From NCBI RefSeq assembly GCF_036370855.1, contig NC_088102.1, positions 35,625,835 through 35,689,834 of the forward strand: a DNA stretch of 64,000 bases, read 5' to 3'. This DNA comes from Dromaius novaehollandiae (Eukaryota > Chordata > Aves > Casuariiformes > Dromaiidae). Shown here piece by piece: positions 37,856 to 49,210 of the stretch. The notes under the pieces are model-generated. The model made no database searches. It worked only from the letters and a program-made list of their open reading frames with translations, and had not been told where the DNA came from. A program made the translations under genes and the position numbers. The stretch's first letter is position 1. Each line of letters begins with the position of its first letter.

Positions 37856-40800
37856 TAGTTTCATTCATACTGGTTGGTGCTCTTAAAATGCTGAGTCTTG
37901 GTTAGTACTGAGTGCTTGACTGCATCGCCCTTACTTCTTGCCCACTGTAATTAAAGATTTAGCAGTGTTGGTAACTCTAACCAGTCAGCCACCCAAAAGT
38001 AATGATTCTATTTTAGGAATTAAGTTTACGCAGATACTACATTTGAAAGATTATTTATCTTCTGGTTTCAAAGTGTTAAGAGTTCACATTCTTCATCTGT
38101 TTCGGCAACTGGGAGGCCTAAAAATTTTTTTTGCTTGTATGAATGAAAGCAAAGGGTGTCATTTAATTTACAGTTCCTAGGATTTGACATTTTAATAAGA
38201 ACACTAAAAATTAAATTTGGAGTTTGGTGAGGTCCATGAGAATTTTAGCACTACCAGCCAAGTTCACGTCTAATCCCATAAGAATTGTGACAATATACAA
38301 GGCTGGCAAAATTTTCTTAAGATGAACTCTTTGAGGTTAAAGAGACGAATTAGTTGCAGCTCCCTGCAGTTTCTTTGACTTGGTTGTCTACACTGAAGCA
38401 TGGGGTTCTGTAATGTATTTCAGTGGCTTACTATCAAGGACCAGAATTCAAATATGACTCTAAGTCTATTGAGAGCAATAAACTTACCTTGAGGTGTGTT
38501 TTTAGAGAGTTAATAGATATACAGTATTTAATGTCAGCATGGCAAAATATTGTCTCCTTGTATAAAGAAATATTCAGAGTTGGGCAGGAGAGTGACTTAC
38601 CTAAAAGCCTGACTTCCTCATAGGGGTCATCAGAAAGGGATTACAGTCCTGAGCTGTACCAGATCTGATGCCTAAGAAAGGGAACTGCAGTTCCATGCAG
38701 CATAAAGAATGTGAGGACAAAAGGGAAGGAGGGACACCCAAGAGGAGACAGAAGCACACATCACTGCAGATTTGTCCTTTTGGTCTCATGATGCCTAAGA
38801 CAAGACGAGACCATCCTCTCCTGTATTTTACGAAGTCAGGAAAGAAGACAGCAATGCAATATGCACCACCAGAGAAATGATAGAAGTGGGAAGGCATCAT
38901 TCACACATATATGCCCTTGACTCAAATCAGAACTGAAGGTACTCAAATGCAGTGGTGCTCCTTTGAAACTCCAACCATCATGAATCAGAGGTCCAGAGAT
39001 CACCAGTACTTTCCAATATTACCTCAGCATCACCAATTTAGAGTTTACATGCTCAACCAAAGCCCTTGTTCCAAAGCCTTTTGATACCAGATCACTCCCA
39101 TCCCTTCTCCAGCTTATCGTACACCCTTCACAATCTTCTCATAAATAGCACATTCCTCTTTGTCCCAGGTCTTTCCATATTAGTCCTCTATTGTTTCCTG
39201 TCTCTAAATCTCTTAGCCTCCAACTCATCATGCAAACCTTCACTGTTCTCCCAATTCTATCTACCTAATCTACTCTCATCAAAGTTCAGCTACAAGGAGA
39301 TGCAGCAGCATCCTGTAGAAGCAGAAAGTTCCTGGCAGGAATTTCATAAAGCCAGACACAGAATGTACTTGTCAGAAATCCATCCCAGGGAACTTTATGT
39401 GAGTTAAGAAAGAACAATTCCTAGAAAATATAGATGTATGGCAGTTACAGCTCAGAAGTAATGGGTTTGTTACAAATCCTTCTTTTCAACAAAGATTTTG
39501 TGCTTTTTAGTCTCTTCCCTCCTTTATTGAGGGACTCCCTTAGTGAGTGCAGTGATTTGAGCTCCCACATCACTTCTCCTTGTCCAGTAATTAATATTTC
39601 TCTTTCCTCAGACCTCAAAATCAATCCTGCTACCCAGACTCCACATCAGTTGTGACACACACCCCCATCACTATGATGTAATTTTAGACCAAAGCCAGCA
39701 AAGAGAAATAGCCAGCCTTCTAATGGTCTGGCTATCTGTCAGATGTGGGAAACTCACATTCTTTGATTTGAATCAATATAGGAAGATTTTGAACTTCACA
39801 CAGCAGACTGAGGGTTCCAGCCACTGCGCAGGCTATCATGGGGTTTCTTGTTTTTGAGAGGATAGGAAAATTCTTGAAATCTCAAATATTTCAACAGGCT
39901 GAGAAAATTGTTTTCCACTCAGTTCTAATAAGATCATAGGTTCAGTGGAAATTGTAATAATTTCTGACTTTGAAAAATGTGATGTTTCATTGACTTCAAC
40001 AGTTAATCAATGATTGAATTCACACGATATAAGTTTACTTAAGTAAACCAGAAAACAGATGTTGTGTCTCATTCATTTTGTTATATAGGCTCAGAAAAGT
40101 AATTACTACCAAAACTTGGAAATCCTAATCTCTGACAACTGAATTAAGTTTCTATGTGCATATACTATATACCATCAAATGTTCAATAGTTGGGAGTTCG
40201 ACCTTCTGGAGCTGGCCTAAGGGAACCTTTCAAGACTTTGGGGATTTATGAGGGGTCAAAGATTTCTAGGAAGTCTGACCTAAATGCTTCATGTGAAATT
40301 AAAAGAAAGTAAGAAAACCATTTTACATAGAATCAGACTGGAGTTGTTGGAAAAATTAGGACAAAGAAAACACTCATCTGGTGCTAAGATAAATTACTAA
40401 AGATATTTCCGGTTATGTAACTTTCTTTGTGATAGCTTTCTGCTTGCATAATAAATTATTTTAGTTTCAAAATATGAGATCAGATAGCAAGGTTACAATG
40501 GACATTCAGGAGTGAATACTAAAGATTAAGAACATAAAAAATAAATAGCTCAATTCATTCTATATCTGTATCAAGTCTGTTCCTCAGCACAGCTTATGAC
40601 AAATTGTTGTCCTAATGTGATAATGGTGAGGGAGGGTCTTCTTGGAAAGGGGAAAACAAAATATCATTTTAGAAGGGAACATCTTTTGTTACAAATTTGA
40701 ACTTATTAGAACAACGATTAATTTGAAGCCCACATTTAAAAAAATCAAAATTTTTGAATTTTAATGTGGAACAAATCTTTTGTCAGTCTAGAAACCAAAG

Positions 40801-43369
40801 TCTTTGCTTTATATGCCGCTTAAAATGTTGTTTCACTAGGTGTCCCTTTAACACATAAGTTACATTTAGGTCCTACTTGACAATTCTGCTGATGATGTGT
40901 GAGCCACAGTAGATCCTATGCTTCTTTTTCTTTGCTATGCAATTTTGAAAAGGGCAAGTAAAAAATTCTGTATTTCTGCCAATCTAATGAATAGATAAAT
41001 TGAAGAAGAAGTGTTTTCACATAGCTTTTTTAATATCATAAATGTGGTCTGATCCATAATATTTGTTAAAGGACTGTAGTTTGTATTAGAAGGAAATGAA
41101 AATCTGAGAAATTCACAGTAATTTAGAACAACTTCCTGAATTAACAACAAGTTTTCATTGTCAGCTGCTGCTTAGTCTTGTTTATAGAGACAGTCCTCTG
41201 ATCCTGTTGAAACCTCAAGGAAAAGGACTTTATCCAGAGTCTTAAATCATTCTGAGATGAGTAAACTCAAAGGAATTACATCATGATGCTTGGTAAATCC
41301 TATGAGCTTAACTCTTTCATTGCCTTAGGATGTTTGATTTTCATCCAGGAAAGTACATCTAACTCGCTCACTCAGTCTAGAGTGAAATACCACTTCATTT
41401 GTGAATCTGGCATGGACAGAGTTATAGTACAAGATAAGTGGCAGTTGTCAGCCCTCCAGAGAAGAATGTGCTTTCAAGAGAGGGAGCTGATGCACATTTT
41501 ATCATGTGGTAAAACACCCCTCCTTGTGGTTAGCAAGCAGCAAAAGGCTGTTGTGCATCAAACAGTCTGGAAATGCACTTCAGTTATGCTACTGACTTTT
41601 AATTATTTATTTTGTTACATTGATAAAGATATGCATGATTAAAAGCTTACAATGTTTGGCTTAAATATTCAGCCTGGAATCCAGTCTACAAAAACAAGAG
41701 GTGACAAAAAGGTGGTACTGGTTTATGTTGTCATTAAATTGAAATAGTACCTCTAGAGAATGTCTGAAGGAGTTTTTTGGTCAAGTATCTGATATCCTAT
41801 ATGTCACTAAAACATAAAAAGTTGTGCAAGAGCTTGAAACAAAAAATACATAATCTATCTGATGAAATTAACCTTTTTTCCTTATTATATGAGGATATAC
41901 ACAGTTTTGTGATCCAAGGATTCTGGATATTTTATTTTAACATTTGAATATCTCCTTGCATGAATTACAGTCTTCTGCAAATTTTCGGTGTTTTCTATCC
42001 ATGTCTTATTACTTATCTGTTATTGACTGAATTACTCCATAAGTGGGTGAAAGCATTCAAACAGACCTATCTGAGGCTAGTGCTGTGACTATCAGCTTCT
42101 GCACAGATGACTTTACAGAATTTTATGATTCTGCAAGTAAATGTTGCAAGTAAAAGTTGATGATACAGCTGTTGTAAGGAAAGGTCTGGGGCACAAGAAT
42201 ACACAAAATACATCCTTTATTTTTTTTTTCCCCCCAAGGAATGACCCTGTTTTTCCAGCTAGAAAATTCATGCTTAGAAATATTGCTCCAGAAATGGTGC
42301 TTCCTGCACTGATCTATCTATGCTTTTCATAAAAGCTTAGTTTTGGGAGGTTGAAGAGGTTTGTATTGACAATTTTTGCATTTTGACTGGCATTTGCTTC
42401 AGAAAAAGTGACTGGGGAAAACAGAAAGGAAGAAGGTTAAGTTTCCCCACATAATTCCTTCTAGCCTGGGGATTCAGTAAATTGTAAAGCCAGAAATCAG
42501 GAACTGTCATCCTAGCACCTTTCAAAGATTTCTGCTAATGTTCCAATAGCTTTCAGAACCTGCCTCTGAACCATACAGGGCTGACAGCCCTAGTGCAACA
42601 CAGGTACATGCCATCCTCTTTGCCATCATGCTAAATGCACTATTCCTGTAACCTACACGGACACAGTCGATCTTTTCGCTGTGTCATCTGAAGAGTACTG
42701 TTGCTACAGTCTGTTCATTATTATCTCTCATTGCAGGCTCCCTGTCTCTCAGATCAGTTGTTTGATATCGGGACTTCCTCGCATACTAGGGTAGCTCCAA
42801 CAACTAACTCATCCTGACAGGAATGGGAAGGGCTCCTGCAAGGGATAGGGCAGATGACAGATCTGATGAGCACAGTGATAATAAGGTGAGGGCAGTGATA
42901 ATCAGGCAGGAGCTATAATTTCTTCCACAAGCAGAAGTGGAGCTAGAAGAGAGCATACACCCATGGCCTAAGTTTCTCTGTCATTCTCATAAGGGCTAGG
43001 CCAGGTATAAAATTGTATCGACTGTATCATTTCCACAGTAAAAAATGTGGACCTTTAACTCAAGTGAGAAAAATGCTTGCTTTTGCATTTAGAGGTGCCT
43101 AGCTTAGGTGCCACGCGTGGCTCAAACATGAGCATTGCTATATCTGTTTGTGCTGTCTGCATTGCGGTCTGACAAACACCTGAGTAGCACTTGGCAGATC
43201 ACGTGTCCATATTCTTCTGTAGGTTAGCTCCTCTTGCAGGCCTCTTCTATATCCCTCAGTACCAAATTATATGTAAGTGAAGTGGAAGAGATTTACAGTA
43301 CGAATTTCCAGTTCATGGATCAACATATATAAAAATTGGGTTAGGATCTTTGAGTTATCATTAGGGTAA
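37856..43369. other. Non-coding interval, unassigned
   Basis: No gene recognised. Open frames of 113 codons (39066-39407, plus) and 119 codons (41283-41642, plus) have no known motif. The first lies in strongly pyrimidine-rich DNA (39060-39290), which by itself removes stop codons on that strand. At 38601-38900 frames on both strands overlap (99 codons minus, 70 plus), again explained by composition. No named repeats. Confidence 0.55.
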
Positions 43370-43391
43370 TTTTTTTTTTTTTTTTTTTTTT
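43370..43391. repeat. T22 homopolymer tract
   Basis: Twenty-two consecutive T, then 'gcaccacattttatttaagt'. It could be an antisense poly(A) tail of a retrocopy (which would lie to the right, minus strand), but the flanking sequence shows no recognisable retrocopy. Treated as simple sequence. Confidence 0.95.
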
Positions 43392-43820
43392 GCACCACAT
43401 TTTATTTAAGTAAAACATTAATTTTACTTTTCTAATTTTAATACTTCCAATGTATTTGATTCTCCCTGTTCCCTTAAACACAGAGCAGGGCAACTGTTAA
43501 AGACTCTTTTTCAAGAAGATTAAAAGCAGCATGTGGGAAATTCTGTCAGTCTTTAAAAGAAAGTGAGTGACTGCGAGGTGCCATAAGGTCAGAGCTGGCT
43601 TCATCCTCACAGGTGTGACACTACACTGGATGCTTCAGGAAGCAGTAATGCATTATACAGAGCTGTTCATCTGTCACCAGTTTGAATCCTGCCTGATTTG
43701 AACACAGTTTCCATCTGAAAGACATGCTATGCCCCACCCCACGCCCAACCGCCCTAGCAAATGATTTGAGTGGGAGCTGCTTCCAGCTCCACCACTGTAA
43801 TTCACAGTCATGGTATACAT

Positions 43821-43861
43821 TTTTAAGATAGGGACTATCTCCTGCTCAGTTTGTGTAGTGG
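43821..43861 (+). repeat. Possible L2/L3-type LINE 3'-end fragment
   Basis: 'ttaagatagggactatctcc' followed by 'tgctcagtttgtgtagtg' resembles the 'gcagggactgtctc...tgtttgtacagcgcc' block near the 3' end of L2-like LINEs and derived SINEs. It is short, degraded and unsupported by neighbouring blocks, so this is only a suggestion. Confidence 0.3.
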
Positions 43862-45647
43862 ACTAGCAGTCTGGGCCGGATTGCTTAGTGAGACCTCCTG
43901 CAAGACTGGCCAAAATCGTTGGACTTACTCTAAATGTAAGGAATCTGGCTATACTCTCATTATCACTGGAGGTGAGCAGGGAGGTCTACCTGATGGATGA
44001 TCATACCTCACACATGTAAAGAACTGTTGCAATTGTAGGTTGCTTTTACATTTGTGTAAGTTTTGAACTTCAGGACTTGAGAGGACTAGCTTTTTTCTAT
44101 GTTCACCTCTACAAAAATCACTAAAATCAAAACTTATTTTTGTATTTTCAACACAGGGTCATGCAAGCAACCTCAGCTGCAATTGTGTTCTGCATTTCTT
44201 CTTTACTTGAATGGACTGAAAAACAAATACTTGCCTAAGCAAACGAGTTTCTCAGTATCCTTAATACCTATTACAGCTATTTGCACTTGAAAATAACAGA
44301 CGATTTTCTTCTAGTGATTACACACAGTGTGTTTGACAAGAGCAGTCACTCCCCTGAAGAATTTATAATCCAAGATTCCAGTGCTACAGTTGGATCTATG
44401 CAAATTAAAATCAGTGGGTATCAATAGAATTTCAAGATTTGCCAAGATTTTAAGATCAGAACATAGGACACAGAATAAAATAGGAAATCCAGAAGAAAAA
44501 TAATATATTTGAAGGTGTTGCCACTGCAAAATGTGAAAATTAGATTGTTGGAAGGATTAGTCTGTTAAATGAAGTGGTATTTTTGGTGGTTTTTTAAGGA
44601 TCATTAAAAAGAGATAATTCCAAAGTCATTAGATTTTAAAATCATTTACGGCAGGACAAAAAGTGCTATATACATGTGTATACTGTATAGTAGGGGAAAA
44701 TATCCTGCTTTCAGAGAGATTAGATTAATAAAACAAACAATTTGGTTGTATATCTTTTGTAGTAATTTAAGGAGGAGTTTGGAGAGAATATTTATTAAAA
44801 AGCATAAATATTATTTAAATATTAAGTCTCTATTGTGTACTTTTGAATATTGATAAATAAAAGATGGAACTCAGGAAAATACAGTTGTTTATATTGTATC
44901 AGTGTTCCCCTGAATGAGATCACAGTATAATTGAATAAAATATATGTATCTTGAAAGCCATTAATTAGCCAGCATGTAATAGTTCACAAGACCTGTTAAT
45001 ATATGGGACTTCTGGGACTCTTTTCAGATTGCAGCAATTGATTTTGACTCAGAGCCAAGAAGTGCAGAGTGGTTTTAGTATTTTTTTTTTCCCCTTCCAG
45101 AAACATACCTGATAAATCTGGCTTTGCTTTTCTTACCCTCTGTTCCAGTCAGACCATAATTACTCTGGCATCAAGGTCAAGCAACTTGGCTAGCTCTGAA
45201 AGATATCAGCTGTTTTTCTCATGCTTGCTGAACCTCTCTTAGACAAATTTTGCATTGTTTTTTGTGTCAGTTTTATCATGGAACATCGTGCTGCCATCTG
45301 GGAAGAAAAACACCATGGTACAGGAGCAGCTGGTGAATGAGAATGGCCAAATAAACATTGGCACTCACTCTGCCATTAGGTGCGATAAGAGGGCTGAGGC
45401 CAAGCCAAAAGAGACAGCCCCATACTGCTGCCGCCATCCTTCACTGTCCCTTTCTCCCTTATCTCTATTTAAAAACACAGCTATCATTCATTTTAGAGAA
45501 GGGAAACCACACCTAGCTATCAGGTAGTGGATGCACCCTTCTGAAGCCTGGAAAACAGAGATATCCACAGTCAAAAGCATCTAAAGTGTCTTGCCAACTG
45601 ACTGAGTGACTGGATACTTTTATTTCACTGGAAAAATAACAAGAACA
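43862..45647. other. Non-coding interval, unassigned
   Basis: No gene or named repeat. The longest open frame is 90 codons (45255-45527, plus). It begins in an AT-rich stretch and has no recognised motif. Confidence 0.6.
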
Positions 45648-45885
45648 TTTTGCATTTCTATAATGACTCCTGTCATAGGAGCTCAAAGCACTTTAGGCAT
45701 AAATTAGTTCTCTAAGCACTTTGAGAATGGGTACGCAGCTACTAGCTTCTTTTTCCCAAACAGGGATACTGAGGCACAAAGAAACAAATACCTGAATTGC
45801 TCAGGGTTGGAGATGGAGTTTGTGTTAATGTCAGGAATAAATCCTCTGTTTCCCAACTCCTATCCCTTTATCTCTACCAGCAGCC
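45648..45885 (-). mobile_element. Old MIR/CORE-type SINE copy, nearly full length
   Basis: Antisense landmarks appear in order on the plus strand: 'tgcatttctataatgactcc', 'ggagctcaaagcactttagg', 'cagggatactgaggcacaaa', 'ttgctcagggttggagatgg', 'tcaggaataaatcctctg' and 'tttcccaactcctatc'. These parallel the '...tttctatagcgcc, atctcaaagcgctttac, ggaaactgaggcac, cttgcccaaggtca, gggaatagaaccc, tgactcccagtcc' layout of ancient amniote SINEs. At about 240 bp it is close to full length. It is highly diverged and inactive. The frame 45797-46006 overlapping it is not a gene. Confidence 0.8.
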
Positions 45886-46973
45886 CAATTTTCTTCCAAG
45901 AGACTTGAGGCTGGCCCAGAAATTTAGGGAGCCAATGTGCTTACAAATAATGGCGTACCAAACTTTTACCTCCAGAAATACAATGTCATGCAGGATTGTA
46001 TTGTGATCTATTTTCTAAAAAGTTGAGTTACATTTTGGGGATCCCTTATATGCAGACACATTGCAAAGTAGTGGATAGAGGAACTACATCCAGCCATCCA
46101 ATGGCACAGACTTTCTAACAGGTGCTGGTGGGGAGCTGATTCTTAGCTTTTAGACACTGAATTTCTCAAAGTAGGTCCTTGGATATCAGCATATGTATGC
46201 TTGCATTTGCAGCTTGGGTCAGTTGAGAACCTATTTACATTTGGCACAGACTGGACACATATAGACATGCAACCATTACAGTGCCTATGGTTGCCTATCA
46301 GCTAGTAGTTTTACTTAAAACTGGGAAGTTTTACTTAAAATAAGAAAAAAACACTTCTCTTCTTAGTAATTAGGAAGACTGGTTTCCAGATAACAAGCTG
46401 AAATTTTGAAAGTGACAAAAAGTAGTCTATATGGTATTTAAAATGAAGATGAATTATTCTTTATATTCCATTATGTTGTATGTTGCTATATCAAATATAG
46501 GCTCAGTTGGCCACTCAAGTTTGACTGCCAACAGTATTTGCCATCTGATGGCTGTTTGGGGAAGAGTTTAGTAATTTCAGTCCACTTCCCAGTGATAACA
46601 GCTGTCTTCCTCACAAAATCACATATGGCACTAACTGGCCTGGCCTGCCTGTCAGCCCTAGTAAGGCTAACATCATGGTGTTAGCATCATCTTTCTTTTG
46701 TAAAGAAGACCATGGCTAAGGTACACTAACGAGCCTTTTGAAAGCAACTTAAAAAATGATAACCCTAAAGTGCTTGCTCTGCCCTAACAGTCCTCAGATT
46801 ATTTCTGTTATTTCTTATTTTATTATTATTATTACTTCTGTTATTACAGAAATAAGAGCAAAAATTAGTCCAATCCAAAATCACCATATTTTCCTTTCTT
46901 ATGTCTTCTATGCAACTGCAAAAGACCAAAGAGCCAGGATTCAGGGGCTTCAGGGGCAGGGCTAACAGCAGGA
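45886..46973. other. Non-coding interval, unassigned
   Basis: No gene recognised. Includes a short direct repeat of 'agttttacttaaaa' (46307-46320 and 46327-46340) and a 'tattattattatt' run near 46819-46832. Confidence 0.6.
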
Positions 46974-47035
46974 GGAATCATCATCCAGTCTGATCTCTTG
47001 CAGTAGCACAGGCCATAAAACTTCAAGTGATTTGT
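46974..47035 (-). mobile_element. CR1 LINE 3'-end fragment
   Basis: Plus-strand 'gaatcatcatccagtctgat', 'ctcttgcagtagcacagg' and 'ccataaaacttcaagtgatt' match the antisense CR1 tail 'atcatctagtctgacctcctg...acacaggccatagaacttc'. Only about 60 bp is clear. It lies in the opposite orientation to the 35.2-kb fragment. Confidence 0.7.
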
Positions 47036-49044
47036 AAGGACAGGGAGCAAAAACAGGCTGTAAATCAATGAGCAGTGGAGCTAATGGAACCTTGCTTCCT
47101 CTCAGCCTGTATCACATGTATGCAATCCCCTCCCCAGTTCTCACCTGGCAACCCTTGGTGCCTTGCAGAATTCTTCTGGTTCCTCCTATGTCCTTGGGGT
47201 GGAGGGATGCTAATGGCCACAGCTGTTACGTTTGATTCAAAGCTTCCAGTGTGTGATGTTTGGCTGTTGCCTCTCTGTGTGCTATAGTGGGCTGAATTGT
47301 GCCTTCCTTTCTCTCCCTGGGGGAACTATTTTGTGTCTCTCTCCTCTCCCACTCTATTCATATTCATGAACCTGGAGCATATGCCTTTCCAAAGTTGTGG
47401 GGAGAAGTCTGCTGTCACATCAGCCTAGCTTCATTAGAAAACTAAGCTACTTACACAGTCATGGAGAGTGGGGACCCTGCGTCACAAGACATGAGCCGTT
47501 GTGCCACATCAGACAATGTTTATCAGGTGGCCAACAGCCCTCTTATAGCTAAGAGCAGTTCCTTACCACAAGAGATTTGTACTACCATTCTTATTTTCCC
47601 AGAATGACTTCTCTGCCCCATGGAGAATGCTGGTACTGCCAGCTGTTAAACTTTCCCACCAAAAGAATAATAAAGGAAAAGAAAAATTAGGAAGTGAAAT
47701 GCGCAAAAGACGGTAGAAAAGAACAGAGAAAAAATCAGACTAAATCATTTTTCAATAAATATATTTGGTAAAACTAAAAAGTGCTCTAAATCACTGGTTT
47801 GAATCTCCCCAGGCATTTTCAGGAACTGGCACTATAAGTATTTTACAAACTTTGAACTCTCCTACCAAAAAATTCAGATCCAAAATATCCTAAATTAAAA
47901 ACATTTAAAAACCAAAAAATAAAAAATATGTATCTGTGATCAAGGTCCAGGAGCCAACTGAGAATTTTTGTAAACTGATACTATTTTGGGGTTGGAACCA
48001 CTCAAATGTGGGGTAGTTACTGTAATACCCTAACATGTCAGCAGCCCAGTGGAAATCTGCTGTGGCCATCTGGTGCAGTACAGCACAATACAAAAATATC
48101 AGTTCAGGTCCTGAAAGTAGTTTAGGTTTATCTGTTTAGTATTACATCTACCTTAATTAGCCATAATAACATGTCCTAAAGCTAACCCTAATATTGTCTA
48201 ATTCCACTTTCTGGGTACAATATTAACTGCATTCTCTTTTAATAATGTGTTTCAGTTAGTCCTGATTGTAAGACAAAGTGATGGTAACCAGCCATGACTG
48301 CAAGACACGATTTCCATTTTGCACTGTAAAAAGTTAGTGTGTTTGGGATTTTAGATTCCTTTTTCCTGCCCAAGGTTTTCTGCTACAGAGATGGAAATTC
48401 TGAAATACTGCTTTGCGGGAAAACTGTGTAGCTTGACTGATCCAGATTTTGTAATTTTCCTTCCACACTCTACTGTGCTCTCAAGCTTTACTTTGATTTA
48501 ACTGTCTGATTGAACTCAGTATCTCAATGAGAACTATACCTAAAAATGTTTTCCCAGCAAACCCATTCAAAGTTTCCAAATACATGAACAAGTTCAGAAA
48601 GTAACTGAACACAAAGCCGTTGTGATAGTGAAATCTCAGCTATATGATATGACAGCATCAGGTCACCAGACAGAGGGGAGGTTATGAGTGTGGTCTTGGA
48701 AAGATGGTTCTATGCTTTCAGAACACGTGGCAAGGGAAAGCTTGAGATGCTAGGTAGGTGCTGGGAGATGTGGTATTTACCATGTTCCCAAGCTGCAATA
48801 CCACTATCTCACTCAGAATCACAGATCTGCTGATTATTTGTGCTTGGCCTAGGAGAATGCAAACTAACAGTGAGATATGTTGCAAATATGTGAAATGCAA
48901 GTGTAATGCTTGAGAAGCATCAAGTGGGGGCCAAAAGAAGGAATATATGCTTCAGATATGCTGATATACAAGACATACAATGGCATTCAAGACAGGTCAT
49001 TGAAAGAGAAGGAATGAATCTAAAGAGCACTCAGAACAAGTACT
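47036..49044. other. Non-coding interval, unassigned
   Basis: Slightly more GC-rich than average at 47050-47350 (open frame 47075-47287, 70 codons, Cys/Trp-rich, no motif recognised). The rest is ordinary AT-rich DNA without a recognisable gene or repeat. Confidence 0.6.
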
Positions 49045-49210
49045 CAAGAGATTTGGATTCTATTTCTGTTTGCCACTAGTATGCTGGTTGATCCTAGGCA
49101 AATCACCATGTCAGCATGATTAGCTTCAGTTTTGTCATCTGTAAAACAAAGATGACCTCAGTAATATCCCTGATAAAATGCTATGATTAAAAATGCTTTG
49201 ATATAGAATG
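49045..49210 (+). mobile_element. Old MIR-type SINE copy
   Basis: Sense landmarks in order: 'gatttggattctatttctgt', 'gttgatcctaggcaaatcac', 'cttcagttttgtcatctgt', 'aaaacaaagatgacctcag', 'taatatccctgataaaatg' and 'ctatgattaaaaatgctttg'. They parallel the MIR layout 'gg-ttc-aatcc, gaccttgggcaagtcac, cctcagtttcctcatctgt, aaaatggggataa...'. The polymerase III box region is too diverged to define. Ancient and inactive. Confidence 0.82.

Noticed and set aside
38601..38900. Open frames on both strands over the same 300 bp
   Set aside because: Opposite-strand overlap without any protein motif is a composition effect and not a sign of two genes.
39066..39407. 113-codon plus-strand open frame with hydrophobic translation
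   Set aside because: Explained by a pyrimidine-rich strand that lacks stop codons; the apparent membrane segments are a by-product of T-rich codons.
41283..41642. 119-codon plus-strand open frame
   Set aside because: No recognisable domain, no coding-like base periodicity apparent by eye, and surrounded by non-coding AT-rich DNA.
43081..43121. 'gaggtgcctagcttaggtgc' with the 'gccacgcgtggc' palindrome as another palindromic repeat copy
   Set aside because: Only one arm of the expected design is visible; the rest cannot be aligned.
43370..43391. T22 tract as the antisense poly(A) tail of a processed pseudogene
   Set aside because: The downstream 500 bp shows no gene-like sequence in any frame and no matching target duplication.
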